DNA from: Cerioporus squamosus
Taxonomy: Eukaryota > Basidiomycota > Agaricomycetes > Polyporales > Polyporaceae
Direction: 5' to 3'
DNA: 53,824 nucleotides
NCBI GenBank assembly: GCA_022592435.1
Contig: JABYQS010000219.1
Location: forward strand, 1-53,824
Below the pieces are notes generated by a model. It ran no database searches. It was not told the origin of the DNA and worked only from the letters and a program-made list of their open reading frames with translations. This document shows positions 21,883 to 33,058 of the stretch, in pieces; position 1 is the first letter of the stretch; each line of letters begins with the position of its first letter. The position numbers were made by a program, and so were the translations under genes.

Positions 21883-21890
21883 CCTATATA
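21883..21890 (-). promoter_or_regulatory. TATA box of hydrolase A
   Basis: Minus-strand TATATAGG about 55 bp upstream of ATG 21830. The sequence around it (TAGGTCGTTCTTC) matches the promoter of copy D (AAGGGCGTTCTTC). Confidence 0.5.
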
Positions 21891-22466
21891 CCCTATGCCA
21901 GGTTCTGCGAGACAGAGTAGCCGCCTGATTTTTGGAGTCGATGGACACGGATACGTGCATAGGTACGCGGTCTTCGGAGCGACCGTGCACGCGGGGAAGG
22001 CTGGTAAACAGTCTGTGTCTCTCAGGCTGTCGACTATGGCTGACCGATCCGCACCATCCGGTTGCATGGAGAGCCTGTCAGGTTTGGCGGCTCGCCCAGC
22101 AGCAGGCGGCGGCGGCGGCTGCGACGTCGCTGCGGGAAATACTGCTCCTACATACCTCACAGCTTGAGCCATATGTGCGCCAGACGGGACATTTGCTGTG
22201 AGGACCATTCCTGGGACCTGCTGCGCAGTCAAATCGACTTTGTGGCGCTTGACAGGAACATACTCGTTGAGGCGTCCGGTGTCCGGGCCGATGGGCCGCC
22301 GACCTGGAAACCTCGCGAACGGTCGAGCGCCTCCTCTCCTTTCGCTGCTCCGCCCGCACATCCGTATATCAACATGCGGACAATCAGTCTCCTTCTCACC
22401 TTCATACACCCAAGATCTGTCTCCGTTGAAGTCTCTGCAACCCACAAAGTCGCGCCAGCCAGCACA

Positions 22467-22906
22467 ATGAGCTCTGAGACTCGGGAACCAGAGTATACTG
22501 CGCCTCTTGCGCTCCCACCACCGCCTGCGGAAGGAGAGGTGGAACAGATCACCGTGAACGGCTCGCAGACGTTCAAGTTCGACAAGCTTGGACCAGTTGT
22601 AGTGAACAGCGATGGGGTGAGTCGAGTTTTCACCCCCCGAGCGAGATACATACCCCAGATGCTGACGCCAACCCGCAGACGCTATCGCGCATCGCGAACT
22701 GGGAGAATATGGCTCCGATCGAGAAGGAGCGCACTCTGAAGCTGCTAGTGGCTCGTAACAAGTAGGTTTCTCAGTGGAGTCTCGTGCAGGTTGTACGCGG
22801 ATGCTGACGGTCTGCGTTCAGAGTCCGGTTGGCTAACCAGGAGAAAGCGCAAGGAGGCGCGGATCCGGAGAACAAGCTCTCGATATCAAACACCGCGGAG
22901 TCATGA
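22467..22906 (+). CDS. Small conserved fungal protein of unknown function
   Basis: Three exons (22467-22616, 22679-22761, 22822-22906) join in frame to 105 residues with clean GT-AG borders. A proline-rich N-terminus (EYTAPLALPPPPAEGEVEQI) precedes the core VNGSQTFKFDKLGPVVVNSD and the helix-forming TLSRIANWENMAPIEKERTL, then LLVARNKVRLANQEKAQ. The pattern 'LGP-VVN-DGT-SRI-NW' followed by a 'R-L--RN--R' helix is familiar to me from short uncharacterised proteins conserved across fungi; the role is unknown. The ATG chosen is the first that yields the conserved core without the hydrophobic out-of-family upstream frame. It shares its upstream region head-to-head with hydrolase A. Confidence 0.75.
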
Positions 22907-23159
22907 TATAATATACATATACAATACGACGAACGAATCGCATCTCACCCCCCTCCTCATAACGATGCAATAACTCCTGCTCTTATGATGCTATGTATGT
23001 ACCAGTATTCTGCCTTGTAACCTACTTCTTCCAGCCTTCAAGCTCGCCGTACGCCTTCATGAGGCCACCACACGGACCAATGCGTATCCATTCGAGTATA
23101 GAACATATTTGCAAGCTCGAGTACAGAGTGAGTACTAGGTGATGTCACTGTGTCCAAGG

Positions 23160-25287
23160 TCAACCACCTCCCTTCGTTTGGAACAGGATCCTGCCCGTCG
23201 CGCGGTGCCAACGCTTGAGTGAGATGCCCACAACGTGAGTAGAAGCAGGATTGAGCGAGTCAGGCACGAAGGAGAGGGTGATTTCGACCGCAATCGCCCA
23301 CTGTGGTGAGTCAAACAGCGTGAAGCTGCGTTGACCGCCTGGCCAGTCCATGATATGGTCCGTGGCACAGTCATGATCTGGGCCACCATCCGAGGTCTTT
23401 CTGCCCGCCTGCTCTGCCACGAACACCGTAGCCCAGTGAGGCGCGAGTGCATCCGGGACGACGTGACCTCCGACCGGGACTAACTGACTGACCTCCGAGT
23501 CAGAACGCGTGCTTAGAGAGCCCTTCTGGACGAAGCACCGGCCAAGGTGTATTTGAACGTCGTGCAGGCCGAACCAATGAGGTCTGAAGATAGTGAGCGT
23601 CGCAGGAGGCTCTCCGCGCCATGGGAACCGCATGCTGGCGGGGAGCGAGAGCTTTAATCCGGCTTGTCGGAGATCGTCGAGCAGGCGTTGGGGGATGCGG
23701 AACGGTGTCGCTCTGCCCCTGTTCATCAGCAAATGCGTGGTAGGTCGTGCCAGCGGGATGTGCGTGAGATAAATGCTCCTCCACGTAACGTCGTCAAATC
23801 CGCCAGAGGACGAGCGCACGACGTCGAGGCGAATCAAGCGCCATTGCAAGTGACCGTCGTAGATGCAAGGATGGAAGAGAGGGCGGGCGGGATCTGCGGC
23901 GCGGTCGCATGGACCCAGCAAGAGGCCAAGGGGCTGTCGGTCCCGCGACGAGAAGAGGATAGCGATGAACACGCCTTTCACTGTGATAACAGGGATACGA
24001 GCATGAACACCATAGGAAGTCACGTTGAAGGTGGGCACGCCTACTACCTCCGACGACTGGATAGCTTGTCTCGGGAGGGTTTTCTCACTGCACTGGGTTC
24101 ACGGACGCTTCGTCAGCTCCTGCATAGAACAATCGCCGTCTACTGGAAAATCTGTTACTCACATTGATAGAGAACGCTGACAAGTCACGATCTGGTGATT
24201 GCTGGACGGCGTGAGGAGTGGGGACATGAGCTTGGCCTCCGTATGGAAGTGCCAACCCGTTAGGACGGAGATCAAGCGGGGATGACTTCGGGGTCCAAAA
24301 TTTGTCTTCGGTTGGCTGAGGACGCATGAGCGTTCATTATAGTCCACGATGACGGCATACCACAAGGGAATTTCTTACCTGAAGATCCTCCAGGGTATGC
24401 GAATCAAAGTCGGTGGTCCGCGCCGCCGCGAAGTGGCTCGGGCTGGGAGCGAAGAGATACATGCGATGATCGTCGAGGCGGTCCCAGGGTTCAATCGTAG
24501 CCGGGAACGTGTCCAGTACATCGCCCCACGCAAACAGAGTGGTGTCGATCGTGTTCTTCATGATCTCCTCCTGCAGGCGTCGAAACGCCTGTCGACCTTC
24601 GCCATAGAGCGTTGGCATGTTAACCTCGAATATCCCCATGAGACAGTACGCCTCGTCTTCCGGACGCGTAGTGACTCTGTTCGAAGCCCAGGACATGCGC
24701 CGAGCGACGCTGATGTCTCGCACCTCTTCTTCCAGCAGGAACACGGGTACAGGGACCCAGGTGATCTCCGCGAGCAGAGGAGCGAGATCGGCTTTGGTCC
24801 CTATGATCTCCCAGCTGGCGGACACGAAGACGACGTGATCCGGGGCGATGAGCTCCTGCAAGGTCCATCCCCGCGTGAACCATCGGCTCCGTCTGAATGC
24901 TGAGTCGACATCATCCAGAACGCAGACGGTGGGGACGTCTCCAAGGTATGCGAAGCACACCTCTGCATGAGCGTAGTACGTGTACATCGAGTTGATCGCT
25001 TCGGATAGCTCTGCGCTGCTCGTCTTGTCGATGCAGCAAGTGTCGTTCCAGATCCAATTGTAGCCATGGTGTTGCGCAAGTATGCAGGAATCCTCCACCT
25101 TGCCGGTGGAGCGATCGCGAGGGTTCTCACCGGTTGCTTCGCATTCGAGGCGGTGGCGTTGGGTTTCTTGGAAGCTTTGCTCCGTAGGGCCCCATACATG
25201 AGAGAGGATGGCGTAGACTTGTTGTCTAGCCGCTTCAACAGTCGGAAAAAAGGTCAGCTCCGCGCGATCGGTACTGAGAAGCCACAT
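23160..25287 (-). CDS. Heterokaryon incompatibility (HET) domain protein
   Basis: HET-domain proteins mediate non-self recognition and programmed cell death in filamentous fungi, and are also common as orphan paralogs in Agaricomycetes. ATG 25287 starts MWLLSTDRAELTFF, and exon 1 runs to 24379 (303 codons). The three HET blocks are present: YAILSHVWG, then WNDTCCIDKTSSAELSEAIN with MYTYYAHAEVCFAYL, then SRWFTRGWTLQELIAP. The post-HET region RMSWASNRVTTRPEDEAYCL plus MPTLYGEG marks the basidiomycete HET/DUF8212 subtype. Further exons (about 24330-24180, then 24050-23160) carry a C-terminal region of unknown fold ending QTKGGG at 23160. The long first exon has no stops. Which partner triggers it cannot be told. 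It converges on the small conserved gene upstream. Confidence 0.87.
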
Positions 25288-25766
25288 GGGGAGGTGGAGA
25301 AGCTGTTTGAGAGGGATCAGTGTTTGGTTCGGCAAGATGACATCCGAACAGATACACACCGTGAGTATCCTCGATGGTTTGTTGTTCAAGTAAGCAGTTA
25401 TGATGACTTATGGGCCAGGATTCGTGCAGGTAGCTGCTGCGGCTGGAGGGTTCCGACAACTGGTGGCTGGCAATGTAAGAATCGTGAACAATGACTGAAC
25501 CTTGAACCATGCATTTTGTGTCTCTCCGCTCTTGACTCCGACCGGCATCGTGCGGAAGCTCGCCTGAGTATAACTATAACTCTGGGTACGAGATTAGCTC
25601 AGTCCAACTCGACACATGAGTTCACGGTGGTCGGGCATCGACAGTTCTGGCACAGTGCCTTCTCCGATCCTCTGATATCTCGAGGCGGCCTGCACCGTCG
25701 CCGAGCACAAGCTACTCGGCCGTGTCATCCCTAGGCCTTCGTTGCCGTCTCCACTTTTCCGGCTCT
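25288..25766. other. Spacer between the HET gene and the MFS remnant
   Basis: The short frames here are not convincing. The HET gene promoter should lie at its left edge, but no clear TATA box was seen. Confidence 0.35.
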
Positions 25767-27240
25767 TCATCGTGATTTTGGGCCCTGAAGGGAGCCTTTG
25801 GCCGCTGTGCATCCTAAAGGCCGTGCACGAATCAGGGTAAGTACTCCCGACAGACGAGAATTAGCATGGAACGTACCTGCAAGGAAGGCGGCTATCCAGA
25901 TGGTACGGACGGAGAGCGCGTTCGTGCGCGTCGCGGCTGCACGCTGAGCAGCATCCTGCGGGATACCTCGATCTGTCAGTACCCGACCTCTCAACTGCGT
26001 TCGAGACTTACGACAATGTGCGGAATCTGCCTGACACTGCAGACGGGGACGTGTCGATCGTCAGTCTGGGAATCCTCTCAATCTGCTTCCACAGTTCGGG
26101 CAGTATCTGTCGCGACACGCTCAGTACCACCTTGCCGCCTGCCCATCTGGAGCGCCCAGTGAGGTACCTGAAAGAGCGACTCGAGCCCGTTGGCTGCGGT
26201 TAGCGGGTACAGAACCTTCGCCCCGTTAACGTTGGGTCGAGTCAGCCTGAGCGAGAGTGGCATATACACGTACGCGTTCGCCCTAGCGTTAAGCATGATC
26301 ATGTGCATGAGGCCCCAGCCGAGGATGACGAGTAGCCATGCGAACCACATCCCGGGGCCCCAGTGCCCAGTCCGGGACACGACCTCACCTCCCGCGACAG
26401 ACACAAGAGCGGACCCGAGGGAGGATGGTAACGTCCTATTGCGAGGGGAAAACCATCAGCAGCCTGTTCCAATCGAGAACTGATGAAGCAGCCGCGGACG
26501 AAGGCACCCACATGCCGGCGCCGGTAGCGGACGCTCCGAGCACCTGGAAGTAGACGGGCAGGTAGTATGCCGCAGCATACAGTCCGTCTGACTGTAGGAA
26601 GGTCTGCTAGTGGTAGCGGTTGGTATTGAAGTGGCTGGAATGGACAGACGAGAAAGGTGCCGAATGTACCCGGAACAGACGAGGTGGAATGATGGGAGAC
26701 CGTTCCGTGAGTAAATTGTTCACGGCCGATGCGGCGAGCATGAAGGCTCCAGCCGCGAGGCACGCAATGCATTCAGCGGAGGACCCTATCGCCGGTAGCC
26801 GCCATTGAACGAAGGAATCGGTACGAGTTGAAGGGAGTAGACTCACAACTGCTTTCGCTGAAGCTGAGACCGAGAAGAACGAGGACGACCCCGCCCAGGT
26901 TGAGTGTGAGGCCGACGAAGTCGAACTCTCGGACATGTTCACGCCAAGACCGTCCACGGTGCGGACTCAACTTCAGGAAGAAGAAAACTGCGCCAGTAGG
27001 TCTACAATGCGTAGTCTTCAGTAAGAGCACAGTCGAAGCAATGCGACAAGCATAATCACAGGTTGAGGAAGAAGATCCACGGCCAAGACCACACTGTGAT
27101 CTGTGAGAGCCTGTGAATTGCTAGGTGAGCGATCATCCCATCGTCATCCGCTGTTAGCTTGAACTTGCCCCTCCCAGCGAGCGCTGGAAACGCCCCATGT
27201 GGGCCCATGAAACCCGCCGAACTTGGCACGGCTGCAAGGA
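25767..27240 (-). pseudogene. Major facilitator superfamily transporter, N-terminally truncated
   Basis: Minus-strand exon pieces match the order of a fungal MFS drug/siderophore-type transporter. The pieces are WSWPWIFFLNL (end of the first half, about 27065), REHVREFDFVGLTLNLGGVV (start of the central loop and TM7 region, about 26930), YYLPVYFQVLGASATGAG (about 26560), GMWFAWLLVILGWGLMHMI (about 26330), then a C-terminal ALSVRTIWIAAFLAG (about 25890). The first membrane segments and the signature GR[KR] loop after TM2 are not found upstream of 27274, and several pieces need frame changes that I cannot all explain by introns. I call it a decayed or partial gene; unrecognised exons upstream could still rescue it. 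Confidence 0.6.
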
Positions 27241-27274
27241 CGTCAGCACTTAGGCTTGTCCCGGAACATGACAC

Positions 27275-27583
27275 GGTGAATCACTTCCAGACGTACTCCT
27301 TATACTCTAGAGGGCATGGTTTTATCGATGTGAGTGTTCGTACAACGCAGAAGGTCTGTGACCAACCTCATGAGAAGGGTCGGGATCCAGCCGCGAGCTT
27401 CAAGTTCAATACATACTTCACTATAAATGGATGCTACTAGTACTTGAACGTCACTTCATTGGACGATCGTGCTTCGAGATAGCAAGAGGGTGATTCCTAA
27501 ATCTCAGGCAAGTGAGTAAGTATTTGTTGTCACGAAGCGTACTTAGGGGAGAGAACGAGCTGGACCCCAGCTTCACGTTTCCC
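27275..27583. other. Spacer upstream of the BTB gene
   Basis: No gene is seen, including the expected N-terminal exons of the MFS remnant. Confidence 0.4.
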
Positions 27584-27593
27584 TATAAGTATA
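27584..27593 (+). promoter_or_regulatory. TATA box of the BTB gene
   Basis: TATAAGTATA about 105 bp upstream of ATG 27695. Confidence 0.4.
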
Positions 27594-27694
27594 TGGCAAG
27601 TCCCGGGTGGTGAGGGTGCCAGCAGTCCTTCCTGCCTTTAGAGCCGCGCGCTTACGGGGTCTCCTCCGACAACTCAATCTTCCATCATCCCGCC

Positions 27695-28816
27695 ATGTCC
27701 GAATCACCTCCTCAGAAGAGAGCTCGGACGGAAGGACCCGATGACAGTGCCAGCGCAGGGAGCTCCCTGTTCGCCCGCCTGCAGGAGCGTGCAAGGCGTC
27801 ACCGGGAAGCAACACCTTATCCCGACAGGAACCTGTGGTTTGAAGACGGAACGACCATATTGAAGACTCAAAGAACCATATTAAAGGTTTACAAGGGGCC
27901 CCTGATCCAGCATTCTTCCGTTTTCAGGAACATGTTTTCGCTTCCTCAACCGCAGACCGAGGAGGTTGCTACGGGCCCGGCCACTGTTGAGCTCTTCGAT
28001 CCGGCATACGATGTTCGCGCCTTGCTACAGGTGTTGATGCCCAGCAAATACATCCAGTGCATCTTCACATTGCTCATCTTTCAATTAAATTGCTGACCAA
28101 GCCTCAGGTTGAGCGGCACCTACCACACTTCCTGCGACGAGGTGTGCGCCTGCCCACGTATGGCCCACAAATACGAGATGGACCAGCTTCTCGAGAAGTC
28201 GTTGCAGTCGCTGCGAAGCTTCTATCCAGACACCTACCAGCTATTCAAGGAGAGATGCAACACGGAGCCGCAGAATACCGCCAGGGCCATATCCGTGGTG
28301 AACCTAGGCCGCCTCGTCGAAGCCCCAAGCCTTCTCCCGATGGCGATCGTCGACTGCTGCACCCTCGGCTCGGAGATCGTCAACGGCTACAAGAGTCCAG
28401 ACCTCACCGAAGAGCACCTCAGCCCGTCCGACATCGGCTTCTGCTTCCAAGCGAAGGACAAACTCATCGAGGCGCGCGTACGCGCTTTCAAGTTTCCAGC
28501 AACTGTTCGGGGACAATGTCCGCCGAGGGTGCACCGCGCCAGATGCCGATGACGCGTACTTCGACCGTTTCTACTATGATGTCACGGACGGCGTCGTCCC
28601 CGGACTGTACACCCCGAAGGTATGGGACTCGTTCGCAGGCTATATGCTCGCGCGCATTCCCGGCATCTGCGAGTCGTGCAAGCAGGCGTTCGTGGCAGAG
28701 GACGTGGCGCAGCAATAGCGCATCTTCGATCAGTTGCCTGCGCTCGTCGGAATCACCGTCCAAGGGTGGGGAAGACCCCCGAGGCGCCGATGGCATCCTT
28801 TCGCAAAGTGAGTAAT
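27695..28816 (+). pseudogene. BTB/POZ domain protein with a frameshift and an in-frame stop
   Basis: BTB domains mediate dimerisation and often link substrates to cullin-3. Exon 1 (27695-28056) encodes a charged N-terminus (MSESPPQKRARTEGPDD), then the BTB core: NLWFEDGTTILKTQRTILKV, GPLIQHSSVFRNMFSL, VELFDPAYDVRALLQVLMPS. Exon 2 from 28108 continues SGTYHTSCDEVCACPRMAHK, matching the family's 'ARMAHKYEM' segment. Near 28495 the frame must shift by one base to pass from RVRAFK to QQLFGDNVRRGCTAP, after which the C-terminal half (FDRFYYDVTDG, ICESCKQAFVAEDVAQQ) is intact. It then meets TAG 28716, beyond which the same frame continues with family-like RIFDQLPALVGITVQGW to about 28816. It is therefore probably a young pseudogene, unless these are base-call errors. 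Confidence 0.75.
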
Positions 28817-29659
28817 GACGGAGCGTGATGTTGTAGGTTCACGGTGTTATCGCAGTTCTGTTATCAGGCGATGCGATTGTAGGAATCACCAGGGCGAGGG
28901 ACGGGAGGACGCACCCGAAGACCCAGCGGCATCTTAGAAGGGAGTGAGTACTGTGCTGCACCTGCCGCCGTGCGGAATAGCGTTGACCATCCACATTAAC
29001 AGGAGCTCTCGACCACAATCCGTGTTATTGACTGTCGTAAGTTCAAGCTTCTTACTGCGAAGAGTGTTCCGCAAACTCGATCTAGTCTAGGCATATCATA
29101 CCCTCATCATCTGAGCCAGAGTGTATGCTATTATACGTCTCGTTGCCCTGATGTGATCGGACGGTACAAACCAAGAGCGATATCCCGTACAGTGAGATGC
29201 AACGTCCTCCCGGCAAGTCCGGGAAGTATCCGTTCCTTCCTGCATAACCTGTCTCCCGCGGGCGTGTGTTCGGCCTCGTCCTTACCCTCGGACCGATCTC
29301 ACACTACTCGTACACCAAGGCTCCGTATATTCTAAGCGGAGCTCAATCCCAAGTATCGCAGTGGAACGTCTGGAAAGTAGAACGGCAAGTCGTCATGTGG
29401 TTCAATTTGGCAGAAACCAGTTTCAGGCGGCGGTACACCGAGGCCGACCATGCATTGATCTGACCCCTAATCAGACGTGCAGAAGGTCTAGTAAGTACGT
29501 CTATTGAATATGCGGGGCTGGCGTGAATGTACATGAAGCATCGATGCACGAGAAAGTCAAGTATGCGTCCATTTGCCGTTCATGCGGTTCCAGGAAGAAC
29601 GACGCAGGCGTACCCGTCCAAGAAGTGCGAGAGCTCTGTCGCACAAGTCGCTCGGGAGC
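28817..29659. other. Spacer with no recognised gene
   Basis: Frames are short and uninformative. It is the shared 3' flank of the BTB gene and the convergent coiled-coil gene. Confidence 0.4.
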
Positions 29660-30708
29660 TCAGTTCGGAGGCGTGAGCCCGATGAATTCGCGCAGTGCCT
29701 CGCGTTTGGCTTTTGTGTCGCCCTTGATCGAGAGGTTGTACGACTTGAGCAGTTGCTCGTAGCGCTCCTCTGTCGGCGGCGTCAGAGCCTGCCACTCGCA
29801 ATCGAGCGCGCCTTACAATCGTTACTCACTCGTGAGATGCTCGAACTCGCCCTTCGTATTCGGGAAGTTCGGTGGAGTCTTGCCGTTCGCCATCATCGGC
29901 GCCTTGATGAGCATCTTGTTCGACGTGACAGTCGCGTTCTGCAGCCGGGCGTACAGCCGCGCCTGACTGCGAATTGGCAGGCCCGACGTCAGAAGACGAG
30001 AGATCAATCGCGCAAAATGGTAGAGACGCACTCGAGCTTGATGGTGTCGATCGCACCGTCCACCCTCTTCTGCAGCTCCTCGATCGCGATCTCGGCCGCG
30101 GTCTTGAACTCGCCTCCGCCATCGCCCTCTACCTCTACGACAGTAACATCCCCGGACTGCTTCTCTACCCGCTCACTCCGCCCGTGCCCGTGCCCGTGCC
30201 CGTGCCCGTTCACCTGTATCTGCGCAAGCTGCGCCTGTACCTGCTGCATGTCCGCCGCAAGCTTCTCCTGCGTGCTCTCGATGATGTCCAGCCGCGTCTT
30301 CAGCGCAGCGATCGCGGCGTCATCGGCTCCTTCCGCCGCCGCCGGAGACGACGACACGGCCGCGTTCGCCGGGACGGTGGCGAGGGCTTGGGACGCAGCT
30401 GCGATCTGGTCTGCGATGGCGCCGAACGAGGCGGAGAGGCGGTGTGCCCAGAGCGCGCTGACGTCGACGCCGCCTGCGGGGAGCCGTACCTCTGTGGGAA
30501 GCCGCACCTCGGTGATGGGCTGGAGTGGGCTGTCGCGCAGCGCGAGCGCATGCGACTGTATGGGTGGAGTGGCGCCGTTCGGGTCGAAGGAGGCAGAGAA
30601 GGGAGAGGCGGAATCTTGAACAGGGGTACCGGAGGTTACGAGGGTCGAGGTGGACGAGTTCGGGTCGGGCTCTGCGCCCGGCATATGTGGTCGTTGCTCC
30701 GAAGACAT
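29660..30708 (-). CDS. Coiled-coil protein with a Gly-His tract
   Basis: ATG 30708 gives MSSEQRPHMPGAEPDPNSST and a disordered Ser/Pro N-terminus. Helical segments follow (LSASFGAIADQIAAASQAL and a coiled coil ALKTRLDIIESTQEKLAADM with MQQVQAQLAQIQVNG, residues about 140-180). Next come four Gly-His pairs (30181-30209), an acidic stretch and a second helix (AAEIAIEELQKRVDGAIDTI). Later exons encode ARLYARLQNATVTSNKMLIK with PPNFPNTKGEFEHLT and a C-terminal ERYEQLLKSYNLSIKGDTKA with REFIGLTPPN, ending at TGA 29660. The terminal part looks like a conserved basidiomycete protein of unknown role; I cannot name it. The gene is continuous apart from two or three short introns. Confidence 0.7.
30181..30209. 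repeat. CCCGTG microsatellite inside a coding exon
   Basis: About five tandem copies of the hexamer CCCGTG on the plus strand encode the Gly-His pairs of the coiled-coil protein on the minus strand. A hexamer unit keeps the frame when its copy number changes. Confidence 0.8.
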
Positions 30709-33058
30709 GGCCTGATTGCAAGATCTGGTTATGGGATGGTCAATGAACGAAGATGGCTGATGAGAGCGTGGAGACTTCGATGTGCTGCGGAGGAGGAAGA
30801 CGGACGCACCGGGAGCGCGATGAGCATCCGCCTCGCCCATATGTATACGTCTGTGCGTACGCGGGCCGCCCTAGCCAGTGCTCCCTGTCAATGCCGCTGC
30901 GTCAATGCGTCGTCAGTAGCCGCTCCCCCTGGGGTTCTCATGCCTCCTCCTACGTGGGTGCGCCACCACAGCCTGTGGGCCCCGCCGCCTGACAGGGCGA
31001 GAAAGTCCCGGGACGGCGCGGCGGCGGAGGCATGAAGGTGGGAATGAGCCGACCATATGCCGAGCGCCGATGGGAGTGCTTCGTTTGAGCGTCGGCGAGC
31101 CTTATGCGGGGCAAGCTATGGTTCAGGCCAGCGGCCTTCGGCTTCTTGCTGACGTTCGGGAGTAACGCCTGTCATGGGCCAAGATCTTCGGAAGCGCATA
31201 GCGTCGAAGCAGTTGACAGACGTGATATGCAACGACAATCAGGAGAGACTGGGACCAAAAGTCGCGAGCAATGCTGAGCGGGGGGATAGTGCCCAATCAC
31301 GGTCCCTTCTGAAAGGAAGCACGAGCACTACTCCAAGGGGCGCATCCACGATAGCACGATGAACCCAGTACCGTCACACACCCCCTGGATGCACCACGGC
31401 TCATTATGGCCAGCCACGGTGCCGAGAGACGCTGTTGCTATGGGGCAGTGCTGATTGTGGGAGAGAACCTGTTCCATAATCCGATACCGTGTCCGTGAGT
31501 GATAGATTATTGGCCGTCTCCCAGACTGAAGCCGGACGTACCAGCGTTTGGCTCCGGATTTCTCGCTGTGGGGACCAATAGAAGTGCCGGAGCTGTGCAT
31601 AGACGGGCGGGTGCAGTGTCACATTGGGCGCGAATGGCGGGCGCAAAACGTTTGGACCGGCCGAGCTTCGTCTGGACAGATCGTTCTATGCGTCCGATCA
31701 GGCTCTCGGGGCCTTGCCGTGGTCTTGTGCTTGAGGATCAATGAGAAACAAGTAAGGAGCTATGTGACAGTATCGCACGTTGTCAGCGTATCGTACGGAT
31801 GTGAGCACGGACATACCTACATAGGACCTATGGCGTGTCAATAGCCGGAACCGTGGCAGGGATGCCCGCATTTCGAACGGGCGAAAGGTCGAGACTGCAA
31901 CAGAGGCGACCGAATGTCACCTCGCTGGGCCACTCTTCGCGATTCGTAAACCTAAGCGTTCGTACCGGGATACATACTGTGCGGCCCCGAGTGACCTGCG
32001 TAGTGGGGATGATTGCGAGTAGAGTGAGTCGAACAGGATGTGGAGCTTGTTTCGACCTTATCGGGGTTCCCGTGTTACTCCTGAGCGTTCGCTGCACTTG
32101 ACAGCAGCGGAAGCCAATGTTGCATCTGGGGGAACCCATTCAACGCACACACCAACCATGTCGCTGGCTTTGTTCATGTGTTGTCAGACCTGGACTAGAG
32201 TCAGTCTGCATCCTTTGACAAATGCCGAGGCTGAGGCGGGACGTACCAACCTGCCTGCTGGGATCTCGCTGTTGATACCAGTCGGACTCCAGGAACCGCG
32301 CGCGTGGATGGGCGAGTGCACTAGCCGGGTGCGGATGGCCAGTGCAAGACGAGCCGCGAGTCGAGTGTCATCTACACAGCGTGCATGTGCGTCTATGGTA
32401 TGACGAGGAGCTCATGGTAGTACCGCGGAGCCGTGACCGGACGACCGAGGTGCCACAAATCCCTTTGGCGGGATGCTGAGAGCCTGGGAGGCTAGAGGAT
32501 ATAGCACGTTTCGCAGCTGAGCCTGAGATCCATAGGGTATCTCATGCAAGCTGCGCAAGCAAACCATCGATTATCTTCGACATGAAGCGACTCCGTGACG
32601 CTGCTTTCAGCGTTGGTCTTCAGCAGTCATGTAACGCGAGCGCAAAATTGCTGCAATTCGAGTCTAATTGCGAATCCAAGCAACCAGAAGTAGTGTATGA
32701 AGTACCTGTAGTACTCGAACAGATCAGGACACTCACCCAGCTCATTCGCATGTCGTACGAGTATGCGTGGAACGTAGTGAGATCTCATATTGATACTCCT
32801 TCAAATCCACAGCTAGCGAATTCAAAGGTCGCAGGAAGTCATGGATTCAATCAAAACTGGACGAGCAAGGCGTGGATGCGGTTCAACTTCAAGGGAGTTC
32901 GTAGTCAAGAGCGTGCCCAGGCGCCGGCCCCGGAATTCGCCGTCTACAGGATTCAGCCACTCGCCGCTTTGTTCGAAGCCTGCCTCCGCTGAGCCACTAT
33001 CAACGACCCGTACGCGTAACCTCGCCTGTTGTCACTATACGCGACACTGTGAAGCGGC
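30709..33058. other. About 2.3 kb without a recognised gene
   Basis: It contains an open frame at 32582-32992 (136 codons, with EQIRTLTQLIRMSYEYAWNV) of unknown type, which could be a lineage-specific exon or chance. The other frames are weak. No repeats, tRNA or transposon ends were seen. Confidence 0.35.

Larger units (their letters stand above)
18815..22275. repeat. Segmental duplication, arm 1 (WD40 3' end + hydrolase A + promoter)
   Basis: This block matches 43435-46845 in inverted orientation. The shared order is the WD40 3' half, the short intergenic spacer (with matching stretches such as ACAATACATGTGAATC versus its complement), the whole hydrolase gene and about 400 bp of 5' flank including a shared GCTGCGACGTCGCTGCG. 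Limits are by eye. Confidence 0.7.

Noticed and set aside
30181..30209. Gly-His tract as a metal-binding domain.
   Set aside because: It is a hexamer microsatellite. Four Gly-His pairs alone do not define a metal site.
29573..31035. Plus-strand frames of about 350 codons opposite the coiled-coil gene.
   Set aside because: They are antisense shadows of the minus-strand gene, with repetitive Pro/Val or Cys/Ser composition caused by its codon use.
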